Below, in pieces: positions 46,321 through 55,319 of a stretch of DNA of 64,000 bases. The notes beneath the pieces were generated by a model, which saw only the letters and a list, made by a program, of their open reading frames with translations, did not search any database and was not told the DNA's origin. Source of the stretch: Deltaproteobacteria bacterium (GTDB lineage Bacteria; Desulfobacterota; Desulfuromonadia; Geobacterales; Pseudopelobacteraceae); NCBI GenBank assembly GCA_019162745.1, contig JAFLLC010000072.1:49509-113508 (forward strand). Reading direction: 5' to 3'. The translations under genes were made by a program, and so were the position numbers. Every line of letters starts with the position of its first letter. The stretch's first letter is position 1.

Positions 46321-47391
46321 ATGAAAACAGGTTTAAACACGAGAACCATCAATACTGCAAAATATTTATCCGGCATCCTGCTGAGTCTATTTATTACAGC
46401 TTCGCTCTCGTCAATAGTATTCGCCGCGCCAGCCTCTGATCCTCAAGCCTCTTCAAAAACTCAAGCAGTGCTGGATTATATTACCAATCTTCCTAATAAA
46501 TCGGACAATCGAGTCGTGTCCGGGCAGCATACCTTCATGACCGATAACCTTATTGAAAACATTCACACCGATAGCGGTAAGTACGTCGGTCTTGTAGGGA
46601 TTGATTATTTCTACCAGAACAACAGTTCAACTAATAACCAAGTAATCGCCTGGTCGAACGCTAATACACTGATCAGTGTTGTCGATCATATGAACAATCC
46701 GTTAACCGGGGGAGACGCGTGGGATACTACCACTGTTGACCTGACACAGATGATTACTCCGGGTACCGCTCTCAACAATACGTTTAAGGGTGTTCTGGAC
46801 AAAATAGCCACAGGACTTACCACCTTGCAAAGCAATAACGTTGTTGTCCTCTTTCGACCTTTTCATGAGATGAACGGGGACTGGTTCTGGTGGGGAAACA
46901 AAAATACGACGCAATTCAAAAATCTATGGGTATACACCTTCAACTATCTGACGCAAACCAAAGGTCTTCATAATCTGCTATGGGTCTGGAGTTCCAACGC
47001 TGATCTTACTTGGACGTATTATCCCGGTTCGCAGTATGTGGATATTGTCGGAGTGGATCGATACTCTGCCCTTACCATACCAAAAGTAGCGGGATATGAC
47101 CAATTGTCCACATACAACAAACCCTTCGGTTTAACAGAATGGGGAGCGTGCGGTCCCGCTGGAGGATGCAGCCCGATGGATATTTCACCCATGATCGCAA
47201 GCATCAAGACCAATATGCCAAAAACTGCGTTTTTCATGGCGTGGGCCGAGGCTTTCAGTTTGGACTATAATACGGGCACTTCAAAGCTTCTGGCTGATCC
47301 CTGGGTTGTAACAAGAGATGAGATCGTGATTTCTGCTTCTCCGCAGCCACTGCCTGCACCGACCGGGTTACATATAGTCTCGGCACAATAG
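46321..47391 (+). CDS. secreted GH26 beta-mannanase-like glycoside hydrolase
   Basis: The 356-residue protein has a signal peptide (about 1-36, ending FAAP) and a (beta/alpha)8 GH26 domain. SGQHTF is at the start, the acid/base Glu183 is in FRPFHEMNGDWFWWG and the nucleophile Glu273 is in GLTEWG. GH26 enzymes mostly cleave beta-1,4-mannan, less often other beta-glycans. The C-terminus PAPTGLHIVSAQ resembles the first strand of an Fn3 domain that then stops. GGAGG precedes the ATG, and expression is gated by riboswitch 1. It may trim the cell's own matrix or feed on outside polysaccharide. Confidence 0.9.
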   Translation: MKTGLNTRTINTAKYLSGILLSLFITASLSSIVFAAPASDPQASSKTQAVLDYITNLPNKSDNRVVSGQHTFMTDNLIENIHTDSGKYVGLVGIDYFYQNNSSTNNQVIAWSNANTLISVVDHMNNPLTGGDAWDTTTVDLTQMITPGTALNNTFKGVLDKIATGLTTLQSNNVVVLFRPFHEMNGDWFWWGNKNTTQFKNLWVYTFNYLTQTKGLHNLLWVWSSNADLTWTYYPGSQYVDIVGVDRYSALTIPKVAGYDQLSTYNKPFGLTEWGACGPAGGCSPMDISPMIASIKTNMPKTAFFMAWAEAFSLDYNTGTSKLLADPWVVTRDEIVISASPQPLPAPTGLHIVSAQ

Positions 47392-47489
47392 TCATGATGT
47401 CTATTGTTTGTGTGAAAATATTATTTAAGAACAGTCAAATGAGCTTCAAATAGATAGTTAATATTATATAATTAACTGAGTGATTATAC

Positions 47490-47532
47490 AGTGACATGTG
47501 TCACATTAATTAAAACGCAGTTGTCCGATAGT
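47490..47532 (+). promoter_or_regulatory. CRP-type operator and -10 box before GEMM riboswitch 2
   Basis: AGTGA-N6-TCACA (47490-47505) and GATAGT (47527-47532) repeat the layout at 46066, with the operator centre again near -41.5. Upstream, 47392-47489 is AT-rich and without a gene. Confidence 0.68.
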
Positions 47533-47549
47533 ATGAACAAATGAAAGTG

Positions 47550-47652
47550 CTGTTTCCGAAGAGGTAAACCCAGGGTAACCTGGGGACACAAAGCTGCGGG
47601 TCCTGAAATTATTCTAGGTATATTTCAGGATGGCCGGGTTGGCGAGGAACAG
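47550..47652 (+). promoter_or_regulatory. GEMM-I (cyclic dinucleotide) riboswitch aptamer 2
   Basis: It is nearly identical in layout to riboswitch 1: CTGTTTCC (47550-47557) with GGAACAG (47646-47652), GAGGTAAAC, a GNRA loop (GTAA), GGACACAAAGC, a TCCTGAAA/TTTCAGGA stem and GCCGGGTTGGCG. Stems differ by compensating changes (CTCAGG/CCTGAG becomes CCCAGG/CCTGGG), which supports the fold. Confidence 0.84.
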
Positions 47653-47699
47653 GTTCCCTGGTGGTTAGTTTAACTACAGCGGACTGTCCCTTTTTTTTT
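47646..47699 (+). terminator. riboswitch 2 expression-platform terminator
   Basis: GGAACAG (47646-47652) pairs with CTGTCC (47684-47689) around a TAGTT/AACTA inner stem, followed by nine T (47691-47699). It competes with aptamer P1, as in riboswitch 1. Confidence 0.88.
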
Positions 47700-47766
47700 G
47701 CTCAAATGAGTGCTGTTGAGAGCAAACAAAAAAACAGTTATGCGCAAAATGTGAAGGAGCCAGTTT

Positions 47767-50739
47767 ATGAAACGCCATGCCCTCAAAATTCTGCTCTATG
47801 TGTGTATATTCAGCATAGTAACAGCTACGGCTAGTCAGGCAAGAGACGTGACCCTGCAGTGGGACCCCAGTACGGACAGTACTGTTACCGGTTATAAAAT
47901 TAATTACAATGCCGACTCTTCAGCTACACCTTTTAGCGGTACAGGAGCGATCCAAGGTACGTCTCCGTACAATGTCAATAAGGTTACAACCGCCACCGTG
48001 ACCGGTCTTGATCCTGGTCGGGCCTATTATTTTGCAGTCACTGCCTACAATGCCGCAGGGACGCAGAGCTCTTATTCCAACATCGTTAATGTTGCTGAAG
48101 CTACCCCGCCGACAGTATCTATTACATCTCCCGCGACAAATACGACCGTAAGCGGCACAGTTTCAGTGACCGCCAGTGCCACCGATAATGTGGGGGTGAC
48201 TAAAGTCGAGTTCTATCTGAACGGCGTGCTAAAGACCACCGATACGTCAACTCCGTATTTGTATTCGCTGAATACGGCTACTCTGACATCCGGGACGTAC
48301 ACGCTCATGGCCAAGGCCTATGATGCGGCCGGGAATGTTGGCCAGTCGAGTAGCGTTTCCGTCACGGTAGTTAATGATACAACAGCGCCGACAGTTTCCC
48401 TTACATCACCTGCCAACAATGCCACCGTAAGCGCAACAACAACAATTGTTGCAAGCGCTAGCGACAACGTTGGTGTGAGCAAGGTCGAATTTTACCGAAG
48501 CGGTACGCTTTTGTACGCAACCAATGTGGCTCCGTTCAGTTACGGCTGGAATACGTCTACAGTTGCTAACGGCAGCTACACCTTGACTGCCAAAGCTTAC
48601 GACAATACCGGAAATGTCGCTACGTCTGCGAATGTTGTCGTGACGGTGAACAATACAGTTGCGGATGTTACCGTTCCGGCTGTCTCCGTGACTGCTCCTG
48701 CCGCCGGTGCTACTGTCAGCGGAACCGTTTCTGTTGCTGCTTCCGCCTCGGATAACATTGGCGTCAGCAAGGTCGAGTTCTTCGTCAACAATGTTCTTGC
48801 CGCCACTGACACAGCATCCCCCTTCACATACAGCTGGAATACCGCTTTATTGTCCAATGGCTCCTATAGTGTAATGGCTAAAGCGTATGACGCAGTCGGT
48901 AATATCGGCCAGTCTGCCAGCGTGTCAGCTACCGTCAGCAATGGTGTGACACCGCCTGCAGGGACGATAACAGCCGTCTTTGGTAATGCTGCAGGTTCCA
49001 CGTACGCTAATACCGTTGAGGACACATTTCTCAATATTAACACCAATGTTAACGCAACCAGCGCGGTTCTCAATACCTACACCTGGCCGGCCGCCAAACC
49101 TGCCAACGCCATCCTGATGAACTGGGATCTATCCGCTCTTCCTGCCGGCGCCGTCATCCAGAGCGCCACACTCAGCCTGTACATGAGCGCAAGCGGTGGA
49201 GACGCCCTCTACGAAATGCCGGTATCTGCTATAATCAACAAATCGCCGGTCATCGCCAAGAGCAACGGCACCACCTATGATGGAACCAACGCCTGGACAG
49301 CAAGCAGTGTGCCTTATAACAGTATTCCTCTGGCACAGTCCGATATCGCTACAGCCGTTGATGCCCCTCTTGTCGACAAGACCATCGGCTATAAAAACTG
49401 GAACGTAACGAGCCTCGTCAAGGGTTGGATGGCAGCAGCGACCAGTAACAAGGGACTATTACTGAACTCGTCAAGCAAAGCCAGTTCAGACAGTAATCGC
49501 GTGTTTGCCTCCAGTGAAGCAGTTGATGCCAGCCAGAGACCCAAGCTTGTCGTATTATATACTCTGGCATCTGATACCACAGCCCCGGCGGTAGCAATTA
49601 CAGCTCCGGGTAACAGCACAACTGTCAGCGGTACGGTGGCTGTCAGCGCAACAGCATCTGACAATGTTGCCGTGACCAAGGTCGAGTTTTATGTGAATGG
49701 AACGCTGCAAACTTCAGACAGCGCATCCCCCTATTCCTTCAGCTGGAATACAACAGCAGTTGCCAATGATTCTTACGCCATAACCGCCAAGGCTTATGAT
49801 GCAGCGGGTAATGTCGGACAGTCGGCAAGCGCGAATGTCACAGTAAATAATGACAAAACAGCGCCTGTAACCTCTATTACCTCTCCTGCAGGTGGTACGA
49901 CTGTCAGCGGCACCGTTGCAGTATCATCCTCCGCCTCTGATAATATGGCGGTCACCAAGGTTGAGTTCTATGTCAACAGTGTGCTGCAGGCGACTGATAG
50001 CGCATCTCCCTACAGCTTTAACTGGAACTCCGCAACATTGACCAGTGGTTCATATATTCTGATGACCAAGGCGTATGATGCCGCCGGTAATGTCGGCCAG
50101 TCCGCAAGCGTAACAGTTGCGGTTAAAAATACCATCACCGCTGTTTTTGGTAATGCAACAGGAGCCAACTACACCAACACGATCGAAGATACGTTTATAA
50201 ACATCAATACAAACGTTAATGCGACCAACAAAGTGCTCAACACATATACCTGGCCAGCTGCCAAGCCGGCTAATGCAATCATAATGAAATGGAATGTATC
50301 GGCCATCCCGGCCAATGCCCAGATAGTAAGCGCCACACTCAGCCTGTACATGACAGCCAGTGGCGGAGATGCACAGTATGAAATACCGGTGTCAAAGATA
50401 ATCAACAAAACCCCGGTTGTCACCGCTAGTACCGGCAAAACATACGATGGGACCAACGCCTGGACAGCAAGCAGTGTTCCTTACGGTGGAATTCCCCTCG
50501 CACAGTCCGATATCGCAACTGCCGTTGCTGCACTGCTTGTGGACAAAACCACTGGCTACAAAAACTGGGACGTAACAAGTATTATTAAGGACTGGATGGC
50601 AACACCGGCAAATAACAGGGGTCTGTTGGTGAACTCATCAAGCAAAGCCACTGCTGACAGTAACCGCGTGTTTGCTTCCAGTGAGGCTGACAATGCCGCA
50701 CAGAGACCTAAACTGGTCGTGACTTATGTCTTACCGTAG
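47767..50739 (+). CDS. 990-residue secreted protein with Fn3, five Ig-like and two DNRLRE domains
   Basis: After a signal peptide (about 1-26) comes an Fn3 domain (about 27-115, with VTLQWDPSTDSTVTGY). Three bacterial Ig-like domains follow (about 117-395). A DNRLRE/CBM96-like domain follows (about 400-600, with NRVFASSEA and WNVTSLVKGWM), then two more Ig-like domains and a second DNRLRE domain (about 785-990). The Ig units share KVEF(Y/F)...AKAYDAAGNVGQS. DNRLRE modules are linked to carbohydrate binding. No catalytic domain is seen, so a structural or adhesive matrix protein is likely. AAGGAG precedes the ATG, and expression is gated by riboswitch 2. A strong terminator follows at 50788. 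Confidence 0.85.
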   Translation: MKRHALKILLYVCIFSIVTATASQARDVTLQWDPSTDSTVTGYKINYNADSSATPFSGTGAIQGTSPYNVNKVTTATVTGLDPGRAYYFAVTAYNAAGTQSSYSNIVNVAEATPPTVSITSPATNTTVSGTVSVTASATDNVGVTKVEFYLNGVLKTTDTSTPYLYSLNTATLTSGTYTLMAKAYDAAGNVGQSSSVSVTVVNDTTAPTVSLTSPANNATVSATTTIVASASDNVGVSKVEFYRSGTLLYATNVAPFSYGWNTSTVANGSYTLTAKAYDNTGNVATSANVVVTVNNTVADVTVPAVSVTAPAAGATVSGTVSVAASASDNIGVSKVEFFVNNVLAATDTASPFTYSWNTALLSNGSYSVMAKAYDAVGNIGQSASVSATVSNGVTPPAGTITAVFGNAAGSTYANTVEDTFLNINTNVNATSAVLNTYTWPAAKPANAILMNWDLSALPAGAVIQSATLSLYMSASGGDALYEMPVSAIINKSPVIAKSNGTTYDGTNAWTASSVPYNSIPLAQSDIATAVDAPLVDKTIGYKNWNVTSLVKGWMAAATSNKGLLLNSSSKASSDSNRVFASSEAVDASQRPKLVVLYTLASDTTAPAVAITAPGNSTTVSGTVAVSATASDNVAVTKVEFYVNGTLQTSDSASPYSFSWNTTAVANDSYAITAKAYDAAGNVGQSASANVTVNNDKTAPVTSITSPAGGTTVSGTVAVSSSASDNMAVTKVEFYVNSVLQATDSASPYSFNWNSATLTSGSYILMTKAYDAAGNVGQSASVTVAVKNTITAVFGNATGANYTNTIEDTFININTNVNATNKVLNTYTWPAAKPANAIIMKWNVSAIPANAQIVSATLSLYMTASGGDAQYEIPVSKIINKTPVVTASTGKTYDGTNAWTASSVPYGGIPLAQSDIATAVAALLVDKTTGYKNWDVTSIIKDWMATPANNRGLLVNSSSKATADSNRVFASSEADNAAQRPKLVVTYVLP

Positions 50740-50787
50740 CAATGGAGGGTAATTTATAATCTGACAAATAAGTATTAACCGGTAACT

Positions 50788-50820
50788 AAAAAGCTGCCCT
50801 TCGCAAGAGGGCAGCTTTTT
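50788..50820. terminator. bidirectional intrinsic terminator
   Basis: AAAAAGCTGCCCT (50788-50800) pairs with AGGGCAGCTTTTT (50808-50820) over a 7-base loop. The A- and T-runs make it effective on both strands. Confidence 0.92.
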
Positions 50821-50948
50821 AGTTTGGTGCGGCATCAGAAAATATGTCTGCAAAAAATCCTGAAAATTATGTCGATGCAGCTTACAGTTTTAGCCGACTA
50901 ATGCCTTGCTATCACGTGTATCTATAAGAATTATAGCTACATATGATC

Positions 50949-50964
50949 TGGCACGCTTGATGCT
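50949..50964 (+). promoter_or_regulatory. sigma-54 promoter of the GSU3473-like gene
   Basis: TGGCACG-N4-ATGCT matches the consensus at every invariant base (GG 50950-50951, GC 50962-50963). The predicted start is near 50975, 53 bases before the ATG at 51028. A palindrome CTATAA-GAA-TTATAG (50922-50936) lies just upstream. Confidence 0.8.
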
Positions 50965-51027
50965 AAATAGTTGATAATATATCCTGCCTGCCTCTCGCGC
51001 AGAACTCCAGCCTGAAGGGGGATTGTC

Positions 51028-51243
51028 ATGTTGATTAGAGTTAAATACGTAGATGAGCGTTTTGACATGGTCCGTCCTGAAATACTGGACCGTCTTCTTG
51101 AAGCGGGTAAGGTGCGAGAATTTCAGCGGAGTGATGGCTGGGTTATTCCCGGAATAGGCAACTTGCGCCGCAAGAACAGAAATGGCTATTCCGGCCCTGA
51201 CCGCCGCAAGATTCATGAAGACGAACGCAGAGTGTCGGTGTAG
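51028..51243 (+). CDS. GSU3473-family small protein
   Basis: The 71-residue protein starts MLIRVKYVDERFDMV, continues with LDRLLEAGKVREFQRSDGW, and ends in a basic tail with SGPDRRKIHEDERR. This is the pattern of a small family found in Geobacter and relatives; its function is unknown. AAGGGGG precedes the ATG. It is probably the first gene of the sigma-54 transcript and is followed 80 bases later by the GH39-like lipoprotein gene. Confidence 0.85.
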   Translation: MLIRVKYVDERFDMVRPEILDRLLEAGKVREFQRSDGWVIPGIGNLRRKNRNGYSGPDRRKIHEDERRVSV

Positions 51244-51322
51244 GCGGCATTCTACAATTACCCCGGTAAAAAAGTCTGCGCTGAATCCGTTCGTCAATCT
51301 ATTCTTGAGATAGGCGGATTTT

Positions 51323-53260
51323 ATGTTAAATAATTTCAGAATGTTACGGGCTGTTATGGGCATGTTTGTGCTCATTATAGTCTGCGCATGTAATTCCTCG
51401 TCTGGTGTAACGCCTGGAGTAACCGATGAGGTCATCGATCGGACCGCGCCCGTCATAACGACCTTTACGATACCGGTCGCTTCATCCACGCTGGTTGTGT
51501 CAGGCGTTGTTCTGGCTGCCAGGGATAACTTTGCTGTGACCGGGTATTATCTCAGTACCAACTCTACTCCTCCCGGGGCGGTGGCTTCTGCCTGGAGCGC
51601 CAGCAGTCCCTCCAGCTACATCTTTGCTTCACCCGGAACGATGACGCTGTACGCCTGGGTAAAGGACGCAGCAGGCAACGTTTCGGCATATCAGAGTGCA
51701 AGTGTGACCATTACACTGCCGCCAGCGCTGTCTCCAACGGCCGTCTTGGAAATTAATGCGGCAGGAACTGACACAGCGCAACTCCGTTCACCTTGGGATA
51801 CCTGGGCTTTGTGGACGCCGGCTCCCGTTTCTGCCGCTGCTGCGGCCAGTTCCCCGATGATTCGCTATGTTGCTTTTTTTAATGCAACCGGTGGTATGCC
51901 AGCCCTGCCGGAAAACGAACTCTATGACGAGGATGCAGCCGGCAACCCGGTTTACCACTTCGAGAGATTGACGCCGAAACTTGATTCTGTTCTGGCGGCA
52001 GGATTCAAACCCTATATTGTACTATCCTACACGCCGCTTAAGCTGGCCAGCGATCCGGCGGCTATTTCCCCTGAATTCGGCACCAACACCAGCCCGCCAA
52101 AAGACTGGAACAAATACTACAATTACATTAAAGCGTTTTTCGAAAATCTGAACCTGACCTATGGGGTCGGGGAGGTGGCGTCATGGCGTTTCCGCTGCGG
52201 TACCGAGCCGGACAATGGTTCGTGGTGGAGCGGCACCATGGAGGAGTGGTTCACATTCTACGATTACACCATTTCGGCGGCCAGGGCGGCGAACCCGAAT
52301 GTGAATATGCGCATCAGCATCAATCCGGGCAATTACATGTCTCCAACTTCCCCGTTCGTTGCTGCGCTGGCAGCGCGGATCCAGGCCGGAACTTTCAGTA
52401 TTCCCGGTGAATTACCCGTTGTGCCGTCAGTCATAAGTTTCTCGTACTACCAGGATGACCCGTCAAAGATCGCCGCTGCCGTATCTGATATCCGTTCTGC
52501 GCTGGCGCCGTATTCCCTGTTTGCCGGAATACCGCTCGGCATCGACGAGGGGTATATCTATGATGATGAAACTGGTGCAATCATGTATTCACGACTCGAT
52601 GGGACCGAGTTTGGCGGGGCTCATTTCGCGTTGCTCACGGCAACAATGGTTGACCAGAACATCCTCTGGGGTGCGTTGTGGAACACCGGTGCGGCTGATG
52701 TGCCGCCTCCTGCCCGGAACGTCCTCGAGCTGTTTCAGCAGCTACTTGTCGGTGGCATAAGATTAGGTTTGTCGACAGTTTATGGGAAGCCGGTGGATAA
52801 TAATGTGATCGGGGGACTGGCCGTCCGGCCTGTGGGTGTGCCTAATGGCCAGGTACGACTCATGGTGTTCAACTATAACGCCTCGCGTTATACTAATGCC
52901 GCTGAGTCTGTACTGCTGCGGTTGCGCGGGGTCCCGGCGAGCGGTGTGAAAGTAACCTGGTATCGGATCGATCGCAACCACGCCAACTACTCTGCCCGGT
53001 GGCTTGCGGACAGTGCCGAAATACCGAGAAATGCATATACACCCTCTGCTCTGTCACTCTATGATCTTGATCCAACAGATGGAATAATTCAGAAAGGAGT
53101 TGAACTGTGGAACGCCAATAAACCGATCTACGCCGCTCTCTCTAAGGTTTTTCCGGAGTCTGAACAGGCGGTTCGTATGCCGACTGCAGAAGGTACTCTG
53201 GAGATACCGCTGACTCTTCCTCCACATGGAGTCGTGTTTATGCGCCTGGATCCGCCCTGA
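51323..53260 (+). CDS. GH39-like glycoside hydrolase lipoprotein
   Basis: The 645-residue protein has a hydrophobic N-terminus ending at a lipobox-like VCAC, so it is probably anchored in the membrane. An Ig/Fn3-like domain (about 45-135) is followed by a (beta/alpha)8 domain of clan GH-A. RFRCGTEPDNGSW carries the acid/base Glu295 and GIDEGY carries the nucleophile Glu409, matching the spacing of GH39 xylosidase/iduronidase-like enzymes. A C-terminal beta-sandwich completes it. The true substrate is unknown. It is likely cotranscribed with the GSU3473-like gene. Confidence 0.78.
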   Translation: MLNNFRMLRAVMGMFVLIIVCACNSSSGVTPGVTDEVIDRTAPVITTFTIPVASSTLVVSGVVLAARDNFAVTGYYLSTNSTPPGAVASAWSASSPSSYIFASPGTMTLYAWVKDAAGNVSAYQSASVTITLPPALSPTAVLEINAAGTDTAQLRSPWDTWALWTPAPVSAAAAASSPMIRYVAFFNATGGMPALPENELYDEDAAGNPVYHFERLTPKLDSVLAAGFKPYIVLSYTPLKLASDPAAISPEFGTNTSPPKDWNKYYNYIKAFFENLNLTYGVGEVASWRFRCGTEPDNGSWWSGTMEEWFTFYDYTISAARAANPNVNMRISINPGNYMSPTSPFVAALAARIQAGTFSIPGELPVVPSVISFSYYQDDPSKIAAAVSDIRSALAPYSLFAGIPLGIDEGYIYDDETGAIMYSRLDGTEFGGAHFALLTATMVDQNILWGALWNTGAADVPPPARNVLELFQQLLVGGIRLGLSTVYGKPVDNNVIGGLAVRPVGVPNGQVRLMVFNYNASRYTNAAESVLLRLRGVPASGVKVTWYRIDRNHANYSARWLADSAEIPRNAYTPSALSLYDLDPTDGIIQKGVELWNANKPIYAALSKVFPESEQAVRMPTAEGTLEIPLTLPPHGVVFMRLDPP

Positions 53261-53451
53261 CAATAGCAACCGGATAATCTTAAACTCTATTATTGCCATG
53301 CGCCGATGCCGGAAACAGGGCTATCTAAAAGAAAAATCTGAACTAATATATCCGGCTGCGCTGGATGTTTTTATTTTGTATGGTAGAATTACAACTGTTG
53401 TTGCGGTTGTGAATAACTGCTCCTTGCCAAAACAGTTAAAAGGAACCTGCC

Positions 53452-54645
53452 ATGCCGAAAGAAGAGTCCAGCATCTCTCTGGAAGAACAAGAGAAAATTA
53501 TCCATGCAAAACAGGAGTGGACGCATACCTTTGATGCGGTCTCAGATCTGATTTTTATTGTTGATAACGACCTTAATTTTGTTCGAGTCAACCGCTCCAT
53601 GGCGGAACATTGCGGCTGCAGACCCAATGAGCTGGTGGGACGTAAATGTTATGAAGTAATGCATGGAACTAAATGTGCACCTGTCGAATGCCTGCACGCA
53701 AAAGTCATCGAACTCAGGGAACCTCAAACAGCAGAGTTTGTTGTGGAAAAACTCAAAGGAATTTTTGAAGTAACCATGTCCCCGATGTTCAATACTGATG
53801 GTCAGATAACGGCCACTGTCCATGTCGCCCGGGATATTAGCGAAAAAAGACGCCAGGAAAAACTCCTGGCGAAACAGCAAAAGCAGCTTGAAGAGATAAA
53901 CAGCACTCTGGAGTCCCGCATCACCGAAGCTGTCGCCGAAATGCGCAAAAAAGATGATATCCTTATTCAACAGAGTCGCCTGACCGCCATGGGAGAAATG
54001 ATCAGCAACATTGCCCATCAGTGGCGTCAACCGCTCAACAATATCGGCTTGATTGTGCAGAACCTGCAGCTGGCTTTTAAGTCTAATGATCTATCGGTTG
54101 AGGAGATGGACGAAGATATTGCCGAGGTCATGAAAGTTCTTCAGCAAATTTCTGAGACCATTGATGACTTTCGCAACTTTTTCAGTTATGAGGAAAAAAT
54201 GAGTTCATTCATTGTTAATGAGCTGATTTCCCGTTCTCTCTCGTTCGTAGAGCCATCCTTGAAAAGGAAGGGGATCTTGCTAGAACTCGATGAACAGCCT
54301 GACATAGTAGTGAATGGGTATCCCAATGAATACATGCAGGCATTTCTCAATATTATGCTGAATGCGAGGGATGCTCTGCTGGATCACCAGGTGACCAAAC
54401 CGCTGATCAGCATCCGCATCTCCGGCGAAAAGGGACGTTCAATAATTACTGTTCGCGATAACGGCGGCGGTATCGATGAAGATATCCTGCCAAAAATATT
54501 TGATCCCTACTTTACCACCAAACATCAGAGCACGGGAGTAGGCCTCGGTCTGTACATGGCCAAGATGATAGTCGAAAAAAAAATGCACGGCAGTCTGGAG
54601 GCCCTTAACGTGGAGGACGGGGTCGAATTCAAAATAGAGATATAG
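53452..54645 (+). CDS. soluble PAS-domain sensor histidine kinase
   Basis: The 397-residue kinase lacks membrane helices. A PAS domain (about 22-125) contains a Cys pair (HGTKCAPVECLHAK), which could bind metal or sense redox state. A coiled coil follows, then a HisKA-type segment with phospho-acceptor His189 in NIAHQWRQPLN. The ATPase domain has FLNIMLNARDAL (N box), VRDNGGGI (G1), FDPYFTTK (F box) and GVGLGLYMAK (G2). No response regulator lies next to it. AAAGGA precedes the ATG. Its target may be one of the sigma-54 activators outside this window; that is inference. Confidence 0.88.
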   Translation: MPKEESSISLEEQEKIIHAKQEWTHTFDAVSDLIFIVDNDLNFVRVNRSMAEHCGCRPNELVGRKCYEVMHGTKCAPVECLHAKVIELREPQTAEFVVEKLKGIFEVTMSPMFNTDGQITATVHVARDISEKRRQEKLLAKQQKQLEEINSTLESRITEAVAEMRKKDDILIQQSRLTAMGEMISNIAHQWRQPLNNIGLIVQNLQLAFKSNDLSVEEMDEDIAEVMKVLQQISETIDDFRNFFSYEEKMSSFIVNELISRSLSFVEPSLKRKGILLELDEQPDIVVNGYPNEYMQAFLNIMLNARDALLDHQVTKPLISIRISGEKGRSIITVRDNGGGIDEDILPKIFDPYFTTKHQSTGVGLGLYMAKMIVEKKMHGSLEALNVEDGVEFKIEI

Positions 54646-54887
54646 ATTTTGCAGGCAAGGCGGCTGCATCAATAAAATTGAAATATGGCGGGTCCAAGAC
54701 CTCGTCCCAAAAAAATGTTACAAAACGAGCCCCGGTAAAAAATATTACATTTCGTAACTTCCCGCTATAAAACATTTATCACCCTGCCATACTTAAATTT
54801 TGACCTGTCGGCTCAAATCCCTTACCGCCGTAGATCACATCACTGTTTATAACTACTTAAAATAACACGTTAAATATAGTAATAAAC

Positions 54888-54904
54888 TTGGCATGTCTTA
54901 TGTA
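54888..54904 (+). promoter_or_regulatory. TTGGCATG-N4-RTGTW motif before STAS gene 1
   Basis: TTGGCATG-N4-ATGTA lies 62 bases before the STAS start. It is one of five copies in the window (see 2868). The rest of 54646-54949 has no gene. Confidence 0.4.
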
Positions 54905-54912
54905 ATGCACTA

Positions 54913-54935
54913 CCTGATTTAAAAAATAAATCAGG
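54913..54935 (+). promoter_or_regulatory. leader hairpin before STAS gene 1
   Basis: CCTGATTTA (54913-54921) pairs with TAAATCAGG (54927-54935) over five A. It ends just before the GGGGGAGG ribosome site and may keep that site exposed or protect the 5' end of the mRNA. Confidence 0.4.
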
Positions 54936-54949
54936 CGGGGGAGGTTTGC

Positions 54950-55264
54950 ATGACTATTTGTATAGCAGGTACAGAGGCGCGTCTGGAGGGGGATTGGACC
55001 CTCACAGGGGTGACCCGTAATCTGGATTCACTGGCACTTTCTTTACAACAACTGGAATCAGGGAGTGGGAAAAAACTTCGAATAGACTGCGGACAGATGG
55101 AAAAAGCAGATATAAGCGGTCTGCAACTTCTCAACGTGTGGATGCAGTGTGTCAGGTTTCGCGGCGTGGAGCCAACCTTGGTCAATGTGCCAGTAAAGCT
55201 GCGGCACGCCATGCAGGTCCTGGTCGGATATTGTTTAATGGATACCTGCCCTAAAGCCGCATAA
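54950..55264 (+). CDS. STAS-domain protein 1
   Basis: The 104-residue protein has LEGDWTLTGVTRNLDSL and RIDCGQMEKADISGLQLLNVW, the STAS/SpoIIAA fold with its phosphorylatable site Ser56 in DISG. It is a close paralogue of the protein at 60127, where the same residue is also Ser56. STAS proteins act as anti-anti-sigma factors or as switch subunits read by kinases. GGGGGAGG precedes the ATG. No anti-sigma kinase of the RsbW type is seen nearby. Confidence 0.85.
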   Translation: MTICIAGTEARLEGDWTLTGVTRNLDSLALSLQQLESGSGKKLRIDCGQMEKADISGLQLLNVWMQCVRFRGVEPTLVNVPVKLRHAMQVLVGYCLMDTCPKAA

Positions 55265-55319
55265 TGTTATCTGCTATAAATAAAATGATCCTTGCTCCCC
55301 CGTCCTGCAAAGGATCAGC

